Assembly: GCA_030427585.1 (NCBI GenBank)
Contig: JAUIBW010000009.1
Span: 96,539 to 160,538 of the forward strand
Direction: 5' to 3'
DNA from: Bacteroidia bacterium
Lineage (GTDB): Bacteria; Bacteroidota; Bacteroidia; Flavobacteriales; Flavobacteriaceae
DNA: 64,000 nucleotides
Shown: positions 44,180 to 53,927 of the stretch, piece by piece
Layout of the letters: each line of letters starts with the position of its first letter
Numbering within the stretch: the first letter of the stretch is position 1
Translations under genes and position numbers: made by a program
The notes under the pieces: model-generated
The model's database searches: none
Told to the model about the DNA's origin: nothing
Seen by the model: the letters and a program-made list of their open reading frames with translations, nothing else

Positions 44180-44493
44180 TGAAGATTTTAGTATTCATAT
44201 TATCAATATATTTTCTGGCACTCGATTTTATGCCTTGTAATGATAGTATACCTATCGCAGAGGATTCTCAAATTGAAGCTTTTGCAGATTCTTGTGAAAA
44301 CCATGACCATAGTGTAGAGAATGACTTATGCTCTCCTTTCTGTCAATGTCATTGTTGCCACGTTCATGTTATTGATTTTAGTATTGATACGTACCAATTA
44401 ATATCTCCAGAAATTTCTACAGAGTTATTTGCCCATTTTGATAGTGTTGGTAAAGAAATCTCTAATACACTATTCCAACCGCCACAAGTTTAA
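44179..44493 (+). CDS. Small Cys/His-rich exported protein before CzcA
   Basis: 104 aa from GTG 44179, only 5 nt behind the -7 box, so the mRNA is probably leaderless or nearly so. Signal-like N-terminus (ILVFILSIYFLALDFMPC). The middle has CENHDHSVENDLCSPFCQCH and C-C-H-V-H, at least five Cys and four His, ready to bind zinc, copper or cadmium. Resembles the small proteins (DUF6660 type) often found in front of CzcA in Bacteroidota; the family name is from memory and not certain. Likely a periplasmic metal-binding accessory of the efflux system. Confidence 0.7.
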   Translation: MKILVFILSIYFLALDFMPCNDSIPIAEDSQIEAFADSCENHDHSVENDLCSPFCQCHCCHVHVIDFSIDTYQLISPEISTELFAHFDSVGKEISNTLFQPPQV

Positions 44494-44617
44494 TTTAGTA
44501 TATAGGATAACTATGTCTTGTTACTATCTTTTTAAAGGAAAGTAACAGCTATTTAACATCGAGAAATTCTGTTTAATCGAATTGAATCGAGATGTCTAAC
44601 TGAATTAAAATTATCAT

Positions 44618-47600
44618 ATGCTTAATAAAATAATTAGGTATTCCATAACTCATAAATTGATTATTGGATTACTAACATTAGCACTGATTATTTTGGGAAT
44701 ATATTCATTAAAACAGCTGCCGGTGGATGCGGTTCCCGATATTACAAATAATCAAGTACAGGTGATTACCTCTTCTCCAACATTGGCATCACCAGAAATA
44801 GAGCGGCTAATCACTTTTCCTGTAGAAATTACAATGGCGACCATTCCTGAAATTGAAGAAATACGTTCGTTTTCACGTTTTGGATTATCTGTAGTAACCA
44901 TTGTTTTTGAAGAAAACGTAGACGTATACTGGGCAAGACAGCAAGTTAGTGAACGCCTTGTCCAAGCACAATCCCAAATTCCTGAAAACATAGGAAAACC
45001 AGGAATCGCTCCTTTAACCACAGGACTGGGAGAAATTTACCAATATGTTATTACTACAAAACCAGGTTACGAAGACCAATATGATGCAACAGAATTAAGA
45101 ACGATTCAGGATTGGATTATAAAACGGCAACTATTAGGCACACCAGGAGTAGCAGATGTAAGTAGTTTTGGAGGATATCTAAAACAATATGAAATTGCGA
45201 TACGCCCCGAACGATTAAATGCTATGAATATATCTATTTCAGAAATATTTAATGCATTAGAAACTAATAATCAAAATACAGGAGGCGCCTATATAGAGAA
45301 GAATAATAAAGCTCTATTCATACGAAGTGAAGGATTGATCGGAACCATAGAGGATATAAAAAATATTCTCATCAAACAAACATCTGATGGGATACCGGTT
45401 TTAATTAGTGATGTAGCCAAAGTACAAACCGGAAAAGCCATTCGTTATGGTGCTACTACTCGCAATGGAGAAGGAGAAGTAGTAAGTGCTATTGTAATGA
45501 TGCTTAAAGGAGCAAATTCTGCAGAAGTAATTAAAAATGTAAAAAACAAAATAGCATCTATTACCAAAACCCTTCCAGAAGGAGTACTAATCGAACCTTT
45601 TTTAGATAGGACTAAATTAGTTAATAATGCAATTGGTACAGTGACCACTAATCTTATAGAAGGCGCATTGATTGTTATTTTTATCCTATTATTATTACTG
45701 GGGAATTGGCGTGCAGGGCTTATTACAGCATCGGTAATACCATTGTCGCTTTTGTTTGCTTTTAGTATGATGCATCTTTTTGATGTTTCTGCAAATCTAA
45801 TGAGCCTTGGAGCAATTGATTTTGGCTTGATAGTAGATGGGGCAGTAATTATTGTAGAAGCCACTTTGTTTCATCTTGGAGCCTTAAAACTTAATAGGAA
45901 GTTGACGCAGAAAGAGATGGATGAAGAAGTATATAGATCAGCCAGTAAGATCAGAAATTCTGCTGCTTTTGGCGAAATCATTATTCTTATTGTGTATTTA
46001 CCCATTTTAGCCCTGGTAGGAACTGAAGGAAAAATGTTTGGCCCAATGGCGAAGACAGTCGGTTTTGCTATCCTGGGGGCTTTTATACTATCACTAACTT
46101 ATGTTCCTATGATGTCTGCATTGGTGTTGAGTAAAAAAGGAACCCATAAAGAGAATATCTCTGATAAAATCATGAATTTCTTCTATCGACTATATGAACC
46201 AATAATCAAATGGTCGATGCGTAGTAGAATATTGATTCTGGCAATTACATCGGGACTTTTTATAATTGCATATTTGATATTTAATAACCTGGGAGGAGAA
46301 TTTATTCCAACACTAGAAGAAGGTGATTTTGCTGTAGAAACCAGAGTACTTACCGGAAGCTCTCTTTCTAATACAATAAAAGCGACTACCAAAGCAGAAA
46401 AAATAGTACTCGATAATTTTCCAGAAGTATTACAAGTAGTTTCAAAAATAGGCTCGGGAGAAATACCTACAGATCCTATGCCGGTAGAAGCTGCAGATAT
46501 GATGATTATTCTTAAAGATAAATCAAAATGGGTATCTGCTTCTAATCGTACAGAGTTGGCTAATAAAATGGCAGAAGCTTTAGAAGTGCTGCCAGGAGTG
46601 ACTTTTGGCTTTCAACAACCCATACAAATGCGATTTAATGAACTAATGACAGGAGTACGCCAGGATGTAGCTATAAAAATATATGGAGAAGATTTGGCTA
46701 GACTTTCCTCTTATGCCAATCAGATAGGTAAAATTGCCAGAAACGTTAAGGGAGCAGTCGATGTTTATGTAGAAGAAGTAACAGGAGTACCGCAAATTGT
46801 AATCGATTACAATAGAGCTCAATTAGCAAAGTATGGCCTGGATATTAAAACAGTTAATAATACAATTCAGGCAGCTTTTGCAGGAGCATCTACAGGATTG
46901 GTTTATGATGGAGAGAAGCGTTTTGATTTGGTAGTACGATTAGATAATAGTAATAGGACCAGTCTTACAGATGTGCAGAATCTTTATATTAATGGAAATA
47001 ATGGAGAACAAATTCCACTACAACAACTGGCAAGGGTATCCATCAAGGATGGGCCTTATCAAATACAACGAGACAATACAAGAAGACGTATTATCATTGC
47101 TTTCAATGTTCGGGATCGTGATGTCGAGAGTGTTGTAAAAGAAATTAGTATCAAAATTGATAATCAGGTAAATTTTGCATCAGGATATACCGTCGCTTAT
47201 GGAGGGCAATTTGAAAATCTGGTCAAAGCTAAGCAACGCCTGTCGATAGCAGTTCCTTTAGCATTACTGCTTATTTTCATCCTATTGTATTTTACCTTTG
47301 GTTCTTTAAAACAAGGAGTTTTAATATTTACAGCAATCCCTCTTTCTGCAATAGGAGGAGTATTTGCGCTTTGGCTTAGAGATTTGCCTTTTAGTATTTC
47401 TGCTGGTGTTGGTTTTATAGCCTTATTTGGTGTAGCAGTATTAAACGGGATCGTACTTATTGCAGAGTTTAACCGATTAAAAAAAGAGGGTATTGCCGAT
47501 GTTTTTGAACGAATCTATAAAGGAACCAAAACTCGATTACGGCCTGTAATTATGACCGCAACTGTTGCCTCATTAGGATTTTTACCAATGGCAATTTCTC

Positions 47601-49006
47601 AAACTTCGGGAGCAGAAGTACAACGACCTCTTGCAACAGTAGTTATCGGAGGGTTGATTACCGCAACTTTTTTAACCCTGGTGGTATTACCTATTCTCTA
47701 TTATTATTTTGAAAAAAGAGTACGAATGAAACCCAAAAAAGCAATGCTTTTACTAACAGTACTTCTTGGAGTAACAGGAAATATGGCTACCGTAAATGCT
47801 CAGACTAGTGATGCAAAAACTATTTACCAAAGTTTGGAAGAAGTTATAGACGCAGCTTTAAGAAATAATCCAAATCTAAAAGTTGCAGCATATCAAACCG
47901 AGAAGGAACATGCTTTAAAAGGAACTAGTTTTAACCTTCCCAAAACTGATTTTGATGTAACATATGGACAAACCAATAGTGATTTTGACAATGACACCCG
48001 GTTTAGTATCAGCCAGACGTTCGCCTTTCCTACGCTTTATACCAACCAAAATAAATTGGCGAAAGCAACGATAAAATCCAGTGAATTGAATCAGGAGGTA
48101 GTTCAAAATGAAGTGGTAACACAATTAAAAGCGACGTATTATCAATTATGGTTTCTGAAGAGTAAACAACAATTGCTTCAAAAACAAGATAGTATTTATC
48201 AACGATTTGTGTATGCCGCAAACCTGCGATTTAAAACAGGCGAAAGTAATGCATTAGAACAAGCAACAGCCAATGCAGAAGTTGCAGATTTACAAATTAA
48301 AATACAGGAGAATGATGCAACCATACAACAATATCGATTGCTTATGCAAAAATTGATAAATTCTGAAAACAGGGTTGATATTGCGGTGGGGGATTTAAAG
48401 GTAAAATCAAATTTATTACCGGTACATCAAAACATGACAATTATAGAGAAAAATCCTGTACTATCTTTTTACAAGGAACAAATCACTATTGCTGATATTA
48501 AGAAATCGGTAGAAGTATCAAAAATGCTTCCGGATATCACATTAGGGTATTTTAATCAATCTTTTAATGGCCCGGGACAAACGGCAAATGGGTCTGATGT
48601 GGTTTTTGATTCGGGAAACAGATTTACCGGGGTAAAGTTAGGTTTGGCAATTCCGATTTGGAGCAAACCGCATACAGCAAAAATAAAAGCTGCCAAAATT
48701 CGTCAAAAAGAAAGTCAGGCACAGTTAAACGTAGTTGAAAATGAAGTTAATACTCGATTAAATATACTTTTGGAACGACTAGAAAAAAACCAAAAGAACT
48801 TGTTATATTATGAGGAAAATGCGCTTTCACAATCCGAACTGTTATTAAAACAATCTCAGCGAGGTTTTACAGAAGGAGCTATCGGATATATAGAATACGT
48901 ACAAGGACTCAATCGAGCGCTAGAAATTCAAACCAAATACTTAGAATTTATAAACGCTTACAATCAAACTCTTATCGAAATCGAAAGTATAAATGCAATT
49001 CAATAA
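44618..49006 (+). CDS. czcA: Metal efflux RND transporter CzcA/CusA fused to a TolC-like domain
   Basis: 1462 aa, about 420 longer than plain CzcA. Residues 1-1035 are an RND pump: TM1 LIIGLLTLALIILGIYSLKQ, then LPVDAVPDITNNQVQVIT, and the heavy-metal-type segment GAIDFGLIVDGAVIIVEA in TM4. C-terminal TM helices include IPLSAIGGVFALWL. From about residue 1036 a new signal-like helix (AMLLLTVLLGVTGNMATVNA) leads into an outer-membrane-factor domain with long coiled helices (QLKATYYQLWFLKSKQQLLQ and ALEIQTKYLEFINAYNQTLI). The fusion makes the inner-membrane pump and outer-membrane channel one polypeptide, a known arrangement in this phylum. Exports divalent or monovalent heavy metals with the CzcB at 49099. 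Confidence 0.9.
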   Translation: MLNKIIRYSITHKLIIGLLTLALIILGIYSLKQLPVDAVPDITNNQVQVITSSPTLASPEIERLITFPVEITMATIPEIEEIRSFSRFGLSVVTIVFEENVDVYWARQQVSERLVQAQSQIPENIGKPGIAPLTTGLGEIYQYVITTKPGYEDQYDATELRTIQDWIIKRQLLGTPGVADVSSFGGYLKQYEIAIRPERLNAMNISISEIFNALETNNQNTGGAYIEKNNKALFIRSEGLIGTIEDIKNILIKQTSDGIPVLISDVAKVQTGKAIRYGATTRNGEGEVVSAIVMMLKGANSAEVIKNVKNKIASITKTLPEGVLIEPFLDRTKLVNNAIGTVTTNLIEGALIVIFILLLLLGNWRAGLITASVIPLSLLFAFSMMHLFDVSANLMSLGAIDFGLIVDGAVIIVEATLFHLGALKLNRKLTQKEMDEEVYRSASKIRNSAAFGEIIILIVYLPILALVGTEGKMFGPMAKTVGFAILGAFILSLTYVPMMSALVLSKKGTHKENISDKIMNFFYRLYEPIIKWSMRSRILILAITSGLFIIAYLIFNNLGGEFIPTLEEGDFAVETRVLTGSSLSNTIKATTKAEKIVLDNFPEVLQVVSKIGSGEIPTDPMPVEAADMMIILKDKSKWVSASNRTELANKMAEALEVLPGVTFGFQQPIQMRFNELMTGVRQDVAIKIYGEDLARLSSYANQIGKIARNVKGAVDVYVEEVTGVPQIVIDYNRAQLAKYGLDIKTVNNTIQAAFAGASTGLVYDGEKRFDLVVRLDNSNRTSLTDVQNLYINGNNGEQIPLQQLARVSIKDGPYQIQRDNTRRRIIIAFNVRDRDVESVVKEISIKIDNQVNFASGYTVAYGGQFENLVKAKQRLSIAVPLALLLIFILLYFTFGSLKQGVLIFTAIPLSAIGGVFALWLRDLPFSISAGVGFIALFGVAVLNGIVLIAEFNRLKKEGIADVFERIYKGTKTRLRPVIMTATVASLGFLPMAISQTSGAEVQRPLATVVIGGLITATFLTLVVLPILYYYFEKRVRMKPKKAMLLLTVLLGVTGNMATVNAQTSDAKTIYQSLEEVIDAALRNNPNLKVAAYQTEKEHALKGTSFNLPKTDFDVTYGQTNSDFDNDTRFSISQTFAFPTLYTNQNKLAKATIKSSELNQEVVQNEVVTQLKATYYQLWFLKSKQQLLQKQDSIYQRFVYAANLRFKTGESNALEQATANAEVADLQIKIQENDATIQQYRLLMQKLINSENRVDIAVGDLKVKSNLLPVHQNMTIIEKNPVLSFYKEQITIADIKKSVEVSKMLPDITLGYFNQSFNGPGQTANGSDVVFDSGNRFTGVKLGLAIPIWSKPHTAKIKAAKIRQKESQAQLNVVENEVNTRLNILLERLEKNQKNLLYYEENALSQSELLLKQSQRGFTEGAIGYIEYVQGLNRALEIQTKYLEFINAYNQTLIEIESINAIQ

Positions 49007-49098
49007 AAATGAAATGAGCCATAACAAAGTTTTTGATACATACCGAAAATAAGTATTGGCAAGTTCCATGTGACCTCTAAAAACAATACTATAAACAT

Positions 49099-50295
49099 AT
49101 GAAAACAAACATATATAAATTAATAACCATATTCATACTTCTGCTTATCTTAGGGTGTAATAATAAACCAACAGCTACATCTTCTGAGGAAAAACATGAA
49201 GAAGGTAACGAAAACTTCATTGAGTTGACTGATGAACAAATGAAGCAAACTCAAATAGAAATAGGTAAAGCTCAGAAACGTAAAATAGGAAATGAGTTAA
49301 GTGTAAATGGGATGATCGATGTTCCGCCACAAAGTAATCTTTCTATTACGGTTCCTTATGGTGGGTTTTTGAAATTTACCGATATGCTACCAGGTACCCG
49401 ATTAAGAAAAGGACAACTTGTAGCAAGGGTAGAGAATCCTGATTTTATAGAGTTTCAAAGAGATTACCTGGAAGCAGTTGCAAAAAATGAATACCTGAAA
49501 GCAGATTATGAACGTCAGGAAACGCTAAATAAAGAAAGTGTCTCTTCAACAAAAATATTTCAAAAAGCAAAAAGTGATTACCTGATTAATAAAGCAAATA
49601 TTCAGGCTTTAGAAAGTAAATTAAAAATGGTAGGTATCAATCCCTCTAATGTAAACAATGGAAAAATATCTTCTATAGTAAATGTGTATTCTCCTATCAA
49701 TGGGGTAGTAAGGGAGGTGTATGTGAACACCGGAAAATATTTTGGGTCAGAAGATGTCTTAATGGATATCACTAATGCCGAAGATTTGCATGTAGAGCTC
49801 AAAGTGTATGAAGATGATATCCCATTAATAAAAAATGGACAACGTATTCGTTTTCGATTAGCAAATGAACCTGATACATGGATGGAAGCAGAGGTTTTCT
49901 TGATAGGTAACAATGTAAGTGATGATAGATCTATAACTATTCATGGGCACTTAAAAGAAAAAAACCAGGAGTTGCTTCCGGGAATGTTTGTAAATGCAAA
50001 AATTGAAGTCGGCGCCCGTGAAGCATATGCGGTACCAGAAGAAGCCATAGTACGTTTTGATGGAAACCATTATGTTTTTGTAGCGGGAGAAAAAAGAAGC
50101 GAAGGAGAAACAATGGTTACTGATTTTGAAATGACACCAATTACCAAAGGAACCGAAGAAGAAGGATTCGTAGCAATTACATTAGAGGATAAAAATAAAG
50201 ACATTAGTACAACTCGATTAGTAATAAAAGATGCTTTTACCATATTGGCGAAAGCAAAAAATAGTGAAGAAGGGGGGCACGGACACGGACATTAA
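49099..50295 (+). CDS. czcB: Efflux RND periplasmic adaptor (CzcB-like)
   Basis: 398 aa. Lipobox LLLILGCNNKPT. Barrel-sandwich hybrid with FLKFTDMLPGTRLRKGQLVA and VNVYSPINGVVREVYVNTGK, a helical hairpin (SSTKIFQKAKSDYLINKANI), a beta-barrel and a membrane-proximal domain. The C-terminus is E-G-G-H-G-H-G-H, a His-rich metal-binding tail. It links the RND pump to the outer membrane channel. The Fur-family gene starts 2 bp after its stop codon. Confidence 0.9.
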   Translation: MKTNIYKLITIFILLLILGCNNKPTATSSEEKHEEGNENFIELTDEQMKQTQIEIGKAQKRKIGNELSVNGMIDVPPQSNLSITVPYGGFLKFTDMLPGTRLRKGQLVARVENPDFIEFQRDYLEAVAKNEYLKADYERQETLNKESVSSTKIFQKAKSDYLINKANIQALESKLKMVGINPSNVNNGKISSIVNVYSPINGVVREVYVNTGKYFGSEDVLMDITNAEDLHVELKVYEDDIPLIKNGQRIRFRLANEPDTWMEAEVFLIGNNVSDDRSITIHGHLKEKNQELLPGMFVNAKIEVGAREAYAVPEEAIVRFDGNHYVFVAGEKRSEGETMVTDFEMTPITKGTEEEGFVAITLEDKNKDISTTRLVIKDAFTILAKAKNSEEGGHGHGH

Positions 50296-50297
50296 TA

Positions 50298-50711
50298 ATG
50301 GACACTATTGTAATTTTTTTAGAATCAAAGAAAGTGCGTCCGACAGCGATGCGATTACTGGTCTATAAATATATGGCCCAGAGTAATGTAGCCAGGACAC
50401 TTGGGGATATTGAAAATGCTTTTGCAAAAGCAGATAGAACCACGTTGTATAGAACCTTAAAGACATTTGAAGAAAAAGGTATTGTACACCAGGTAGATGA
50501 TGGAACCGGTACTATAAAATATGCACTTTGTGAAGCAGGTTGCAATTGTGATATTGGCAGAGACTTACATTTACATTTTCATTGCAATAATTGTAGAGAA
50601 ACGACATGTCTTACAGAGCATAAGATTCCTCAAATCAATTTACCTGATGGATATATCGCCGAAGACATGAATTTGGTAATAAAAGGCATATGTGAGCATT
50701 GTAGTGGTTAA
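50298..50711 (+). CDS. Fur-family metalloregulator (Zur-like)
   Basis: 137 aa. N-terminal winged helix (VRPTAMRLLVYKYMAQSNVA, RTTLYRTLKTFEEKGIVHQV). The C-terminal metal domain has LCEAGCNCDIGRDLHLHFHC, then C-N-N-C and a final C-E-H-C. The two C-x-x-C pairs are the structural zinc site and the H-L-H-F-H-C segment the sensing site. Fur-family proteins repress genes when metal is bound or, in some cases, when free of it. Position inside the efflux operon suggests autoregulation through the promoter palindromes at 44140-44179 (inference). Zinc is the best guess for the metal. Confidence 0.88.
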   Translation: MDTIVIFLESKKVRPTAMRLLVYKYMAQSNVARTLGDIENAFAKADRTTLYRTLKTFEEKGIVHQVDDGTGTIKYALCEAGCNCDIGRDLHLHFHCNNCRETTCLTEHKIPQINLPDGYIAEDMNLVIKGICEHCSG

Positions 50712-50770
50712 AAAAATGCACTTCTGTTGCATGGCAACTATGCATATTTTTGTATAAAAGATATCACCAT

Positions 50771-51139
50771 ATGAAGTTCAACATAACAATACCACCAAAA
50801 CTTAAAATCGAATACGATAAAGAATTGTCACTTTATAAAACGGCATTATCCAATAACAATTTGCCAAAGGCTTGGGATCATTTAGAGCGCAGCCATATTT
50901 TGGGACAATCATACCCCTGGGAGCATTCTTATACGCATTATTTGATGCTTAAATACGGGATGCATACCAGAGACCCTAAAGAAATTTTTGGACAAGTTAT
51001 TCGTTTGATTGTAGGAGGCTGGAAATCTTTTATTAATAAAGTTCCTATTGGTAATACAGGAGGTGCTAATGTACCTCCTTTAAAAACAATACCGATACCT
51101 CATGATTTGAAAATAAAATTAGAATCATACCAAAAGTAA
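50771..51139 (+). CDS. DUF3703 family protein
   Basis: 122 aa from ATG 50771; an earlier in-frame start at 50750 adds seven unlikely residues. KAWDHLERSHILGQSYPWEH and THYLMLKYGMHTRDPKEIFG match the DUF3703 pattern, with conserved His and Trp, followed by G-N-T-G-G-A-N-V-P-P. Genes of this family often accompany heavy-metal resistance genes in proteobacteria and Bacteroidota; function unknown. Two bases separate its stop from the CDF gene. Confidence 0.8.
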   Translation: MKFNITIPPKLKIEYDKELSLYKTALSNNNLPKAWDHLERSHILGQSYPWEHSYTHYLMLKYGMHTRDPKEIFGQVIRLIVGGWKSFINKVPIGNTGGANVPPLKTIPIPHDLKIKLESYQK

Positions 51140-51141
51140 TT

Positions 51142-52020
51142 ATGGGACACAATCATTCACATGACCATGCAGGAAAGAATTTAAAAATTGCATTTTTTCT
51201 AAATTTAGGGTTTACAATTTTAGAAATTATAGGAGGTTTTTATGTAAATAGTATTGCTATTATTTCTGATGCTATTCATGATTTAGGAGATTCACTTTCT
51301 TTGGGTACCGCCTGGTATCTCGAAGGGAAATCAAAAAAAGAAGCCGATGCCAAATTCTCATTTGGGTATAGGCGTTTCTCTCTCTTGGGTGCCCTGATTA
51401 ATAGCATTGTTTTGATTTTAGGATCTATTTATGTAATTTATGAAGCCATAGGCAGGTTATTAGAACCCGAACATTCTGATGCAGGGGGAATGATTGTTTT
51501 TGCACTCATAGGAATAGCAGTTAATGGGTATGCGGCATGGAAAGTAAGTAGCGGAAAATCATTGAACGAGAAAGTGGTTTCCTGGCACTTGTTAGAAGAT
51601 GTATTGGGCTGGTTTGTTGTACTCTTTGCAGCGATTGCTATATATTTTACAGACGTACAGTACCTCGACCCTGCTCTTTCTCTTCTAATAACGCTGTATA
51701 TTCTATATAATGTTATTAGACGATTAAGAGAAACATTATTCGTTTTTCTGCAAGGAATCCCAAAAGGTATTAATATAGAAGAAATAAAATCAAAAATACT
51801 CCAAGTACCATATGTTGATTCTATACACCACCTTCATATTTGGTCACTAGAGGGAGAACATCATGTTTTTACAGCACATGTTAAACTAAAAAACATCACA
51901 GAAACCGATCAGATTATTCATGTAAAATTAGAAGTTAAAAAGGCCTTGATGATGTATCATTTTAGTCATTGCACTATTGAAACAGAATTGGATGGTGAAG
52001 AGTGTATATTAACAAAGTAA
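51142..52020 (+). CDS. czcD: Cation diffusion facilitator (CzcD-like) zinc transporter
   Basis: 292 aa. The N-terminus M-G-H-N-H-S-H-D-H-A-G is a His-rich loop. Six transmembrane helices, with the metal site residues in SIAIISDAIHDLGDSLSLG and SWHLLEDVLGWFVVLF (H-x-x-x-D pattern). The C-terminal cytoplasmic domain has D-S-I-H-H-L-H-I-W-S-L. Exports Zn2+ or Cd2+ from cytoplasm to periplasm, where the RND system can take it. Last gene of the efflux operon. Confidence 0.92.
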   Translation: MGHNHSHDHAGKNLKIAFFLNLGFTILEIIGGFYVNSIAIISDAIHDLGDSLSLGTAWYLEGKSKKEADAKFSFGYRRFSLLGALINSIVLILGSIYVIYEAIGRLLEPEHSDAGGMIVFALIGIAVNGYAAWKVSSGKSLNEKVVSWHLLEDVLGWFVVLFAAIAIYFTDVQYLDPALSLLITLYILYNVIRRLRETLFVFLQGIPKGINIEEIKSKILQVPYVDSIHHLHIWSLEGEHHVFTAHVKLKNITETDQIIHVKLEVKKALMMYHFSHCTIETELDGEECILTK

Positions 52021-52027
52021 TAGGAGG

Positions 52028-52417
52028 TTATTTATATTCTATCGTATTAAATTTTAATAACAGATCACCAGTATTTTTTAAATCATGAACAAAATCACCC
52101 TTGGTATCATGATCATAATAGGATACATCTCCTTTCTGATACTTTATTTCTACAATCCTGCCATTATCATAATGAGATATGGCGACCCCCTGGGTTAAAC
52201 AAATCCAGGTATAGTTTTTTGTATGTTTATGAAATGGTAATTTCTCTCCGGGTTTTAATAGTATAGACCAAACTTTAATACTATCATTTTCAAACAATAG
52301 AGTATTTCCAATACGATTACTTTTATTGCTGTTTTGCAGTTCTTGCATTTTAGTGCTATCCCAGTTTTTAAAACTACCTGTAGGATTAATTTCTTTTGTG
52401 ACCATAATTTTATACAT
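52028..52417 (-). CDS. Cupin-like protein
   Basis: 129 aa; ATG 52417 overlaps the preceding gene by 8 bp and ATG 52405 is an alternative. Single cupin barrel: ILLKPGEKLPFHKHTKNYTW carries the first motif (His, His, Lys, with the usual later Glu replaced) and GDFVHDLKNTGDLLLKF the second. Probably binds a metal or small molecule, as a storage, sensor or isomerase-type protein. Last gene of the minus-strand cluster 52.0-54.9 kb. Substrate unknown. Confidence 0.7.
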   Translation of the reverse strand: MYKIMVTKEINPTGSFKNWDSTKMQELQNSNKSNRIGNTLLFENDSIKVWSILLKPGEKLPFHKHTKNYTWICLTQGVAISHYDNGRIVEIKYQKGDVSYYDHDTKGDFVHDLKNTGDLLLKFNTIEYK

Positions 52418-53516
52418 CTAAAAATGGATAATCGGTATATCCTCTTGCATCCCCGCCGCCAAAAAGAGTATGAGGATCAGAAATATCATTTATTGTAGCA
52501 TTTAATTGTACTCGTTTAGGGTAATCAGGATTGGCTAGAAATTTTCTTCCAAATCCTACCAGGTCAACTAAGTTTTTATCCAATAGATCATTAGCTTCTT
52601 TAGGTGTCTTATTTCCTGTAGCTATAATTGTATTTGTAAAATTAGCTCTCAATTTAATTCTGAAATCTTCTGGGATTGTGGGAGCATCATCCCAGTCGGC
52701 TTCGCATAAATGAATATAGGTGATTCCTATTTTATTTAATGTTTTGGCAGCAATCATAATGGTTTCCAAAATTTCGGGATCATTCATATCTTTAAAACTT
52801 ATGAAAGGGGATAATCGTACTCCTGTTTTATTAACTCCTATTTCATCTGCCACAGCTTGAGTAATTTCTTTAAGAATACGAATTCTGTTTTCTTTGGTTC
52901 CGCCGTATTCGTCTGTTCTATGATTGCTATTACTTCGTAAAAACTGGTCAATCAGATATCCATTGGCTCCATGAATTTCGACTCCATCAAATCCGGCTTC
53001 GATAGCATTTCTTGCCCCCACCCTAAATTCTTCGATGACTTGGGTAATATCATCTTTGGTCATCTCCCGGGGTTTTTCGACAGGAACAAATGTAGCATCA
53101 CCATTAGGAGCACCATCAAAAATATATACCTGTGTACCTTTTGCTATTTTGGAAGAAGGAGCAATGGGTTGTAACCCGTTTACTTTTGAAGAGCTTACAC
53201 GTCCCACATGCCATAGCTGTAAAAAGATTTTACCACCTTTTTTATGTACTGTGTCTGTAACGAGTTTCCAACCTTCAATTTGTTTCTGAGAATAGATTCC
53301 GGGAGTTTTTGCATAGCCCATTCCTTGTAGCGAAATTTGAGTGGCCTCGGTAATAATGATTCCGGCAGATGCTCTTTGTCCGTAGTATTTTGCCATTAAA
53401 GCATTAGGTATATTTCCTGGTTCTTCTGCTCGGGAACGGGTCATAGGAGCCATTAAAAAACGATTTTTTAAGGAAAGCCCGTTCATTTTGTATTCTGTAT
53501 ATAGTGTAGTTTTCAT
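52410..53516 (-). CDS. Old yellow enzyme family flavin oxidoreductase (alkene reductase)
   Basis: 368 aa TIM barrel binding FMN. Motifs: L-K-N-R-F-L-M-A-P-M-T-R-S-R-A at the N-terminus, GKIFLQLWHVGRVSS, GFDGVEIHGANGYLIDQFLR with the catalytic pair His/Asn, R-S-N-S-N-H-R-T-D-E-Y-G-G, and a C-terminal FMN-phosphate loop VGFGRKFLANPDYPKR. Reduces activated C=C bonds with NAD(P)H, as NemA-type enzymes do. Stands in a cluster with a DoxX-type membrane protein, a cupin and a polysaccharide deacetylase. Confidence 0.9.
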   Translation of the reverse strand: MKTTLYTEYKMNGLSLKNRFLMAPMTRSRAEEPGNIPNALMAKYYGQRASAGIIITEATQISLQGMGYAKTPGIYSQKQIEGWKLVTDTVHKKGGKIFLQLWHVGRVSSSKVNGLQPIAPSSKIAKGTQVYIFDGAPNGDATFVPVEKPREMTKDDITQVIEEFRVGARNAIEAGFDGVEIHGANGYLIDQFLRSNSNHRTDEYGGTKENRIRILKEITQAVADEIGVNKTGVRLSPFISFKDMNDPEILETIMIAAKTLNKIGITYIHLCEADWDDAPTIPEDFRIKLRANFTNTIIATGNKTPKEANDLLDKNLVDLVGFGRKFLANPDYPKRVQLNATINDISDPHTLFGGGDARGYTDYPFLDV

Positions 53517-53519
53517 AAC

Positions 53520-53927
53520 TTATTTTTGTAAGAGGTTATCAATTGAAAAATGATTGTTTTGTGAGGTATCAATCAAAAAGTAAAAGAACAGTACATAGAC
53601 CATTTGAAATCCAACCCATTCCCATTGTTCGACCCAACAAGAACCAAAAATTAGAATAATCATTAGTATTCCCCCAGCGAGGCAGGTACGATACGTAAAC
53701 AATCCGAAAACAAGGAAAACACCAATAGTAAGCTCTGTAAAAGGTAATATTTTAGCAAAAGAAGAAATGAATATTTCGGGTAGTATTGTTTCTTTATAAA
53801 GATTTATCATCCAGTTGCTAAAGGTTTCTATTTTTGGAATTCGTACTAATCCATGCGCTAAGAGGTTGATACCCATTGCTAATCTTAGTAGGAAATAAGC
53901 GTGATTTTTGGAGGGTGTATTTTTCAT
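53520..53927 (-). CDS. DoxX-type membrane protein
   Basis: 135 aa with four hydrophobic helices: YFLLRLAMGINLLAHGLVRI, ILPFTELTIGVFLVFGLFTY, CLAGGILMIILIFGSCWV and GFQMVYVLFFYFLIDTSQ. Matches the small DoxX/DoxD-like family, often linked to redox or quinone enzymes. It overlaps the deacetylase gene by 4 bp (ATGA-type), so expression is coupled. Confidence 0.75.
   Translation of the reverse strand: MKNTPSKNHAYFLLRLAMGINLLAHGLVRIPKIETFSNWMINLYKETILPEIFISSFAKILPFTELTIGVFLVFGLFTYRTCLAGGILMIILIFGSCWVEQWEWVGFQMVYVLFFYFLIDTSQNNHFSIDNLLQK

Noticed and set aside
49019..49098. Possible small gene between the CzcA fusion and CzcB
   Set aside because: Too short and without a start and stop in a coding-like frame; it contains only a piece similar to the intergenic repeat near 23850.
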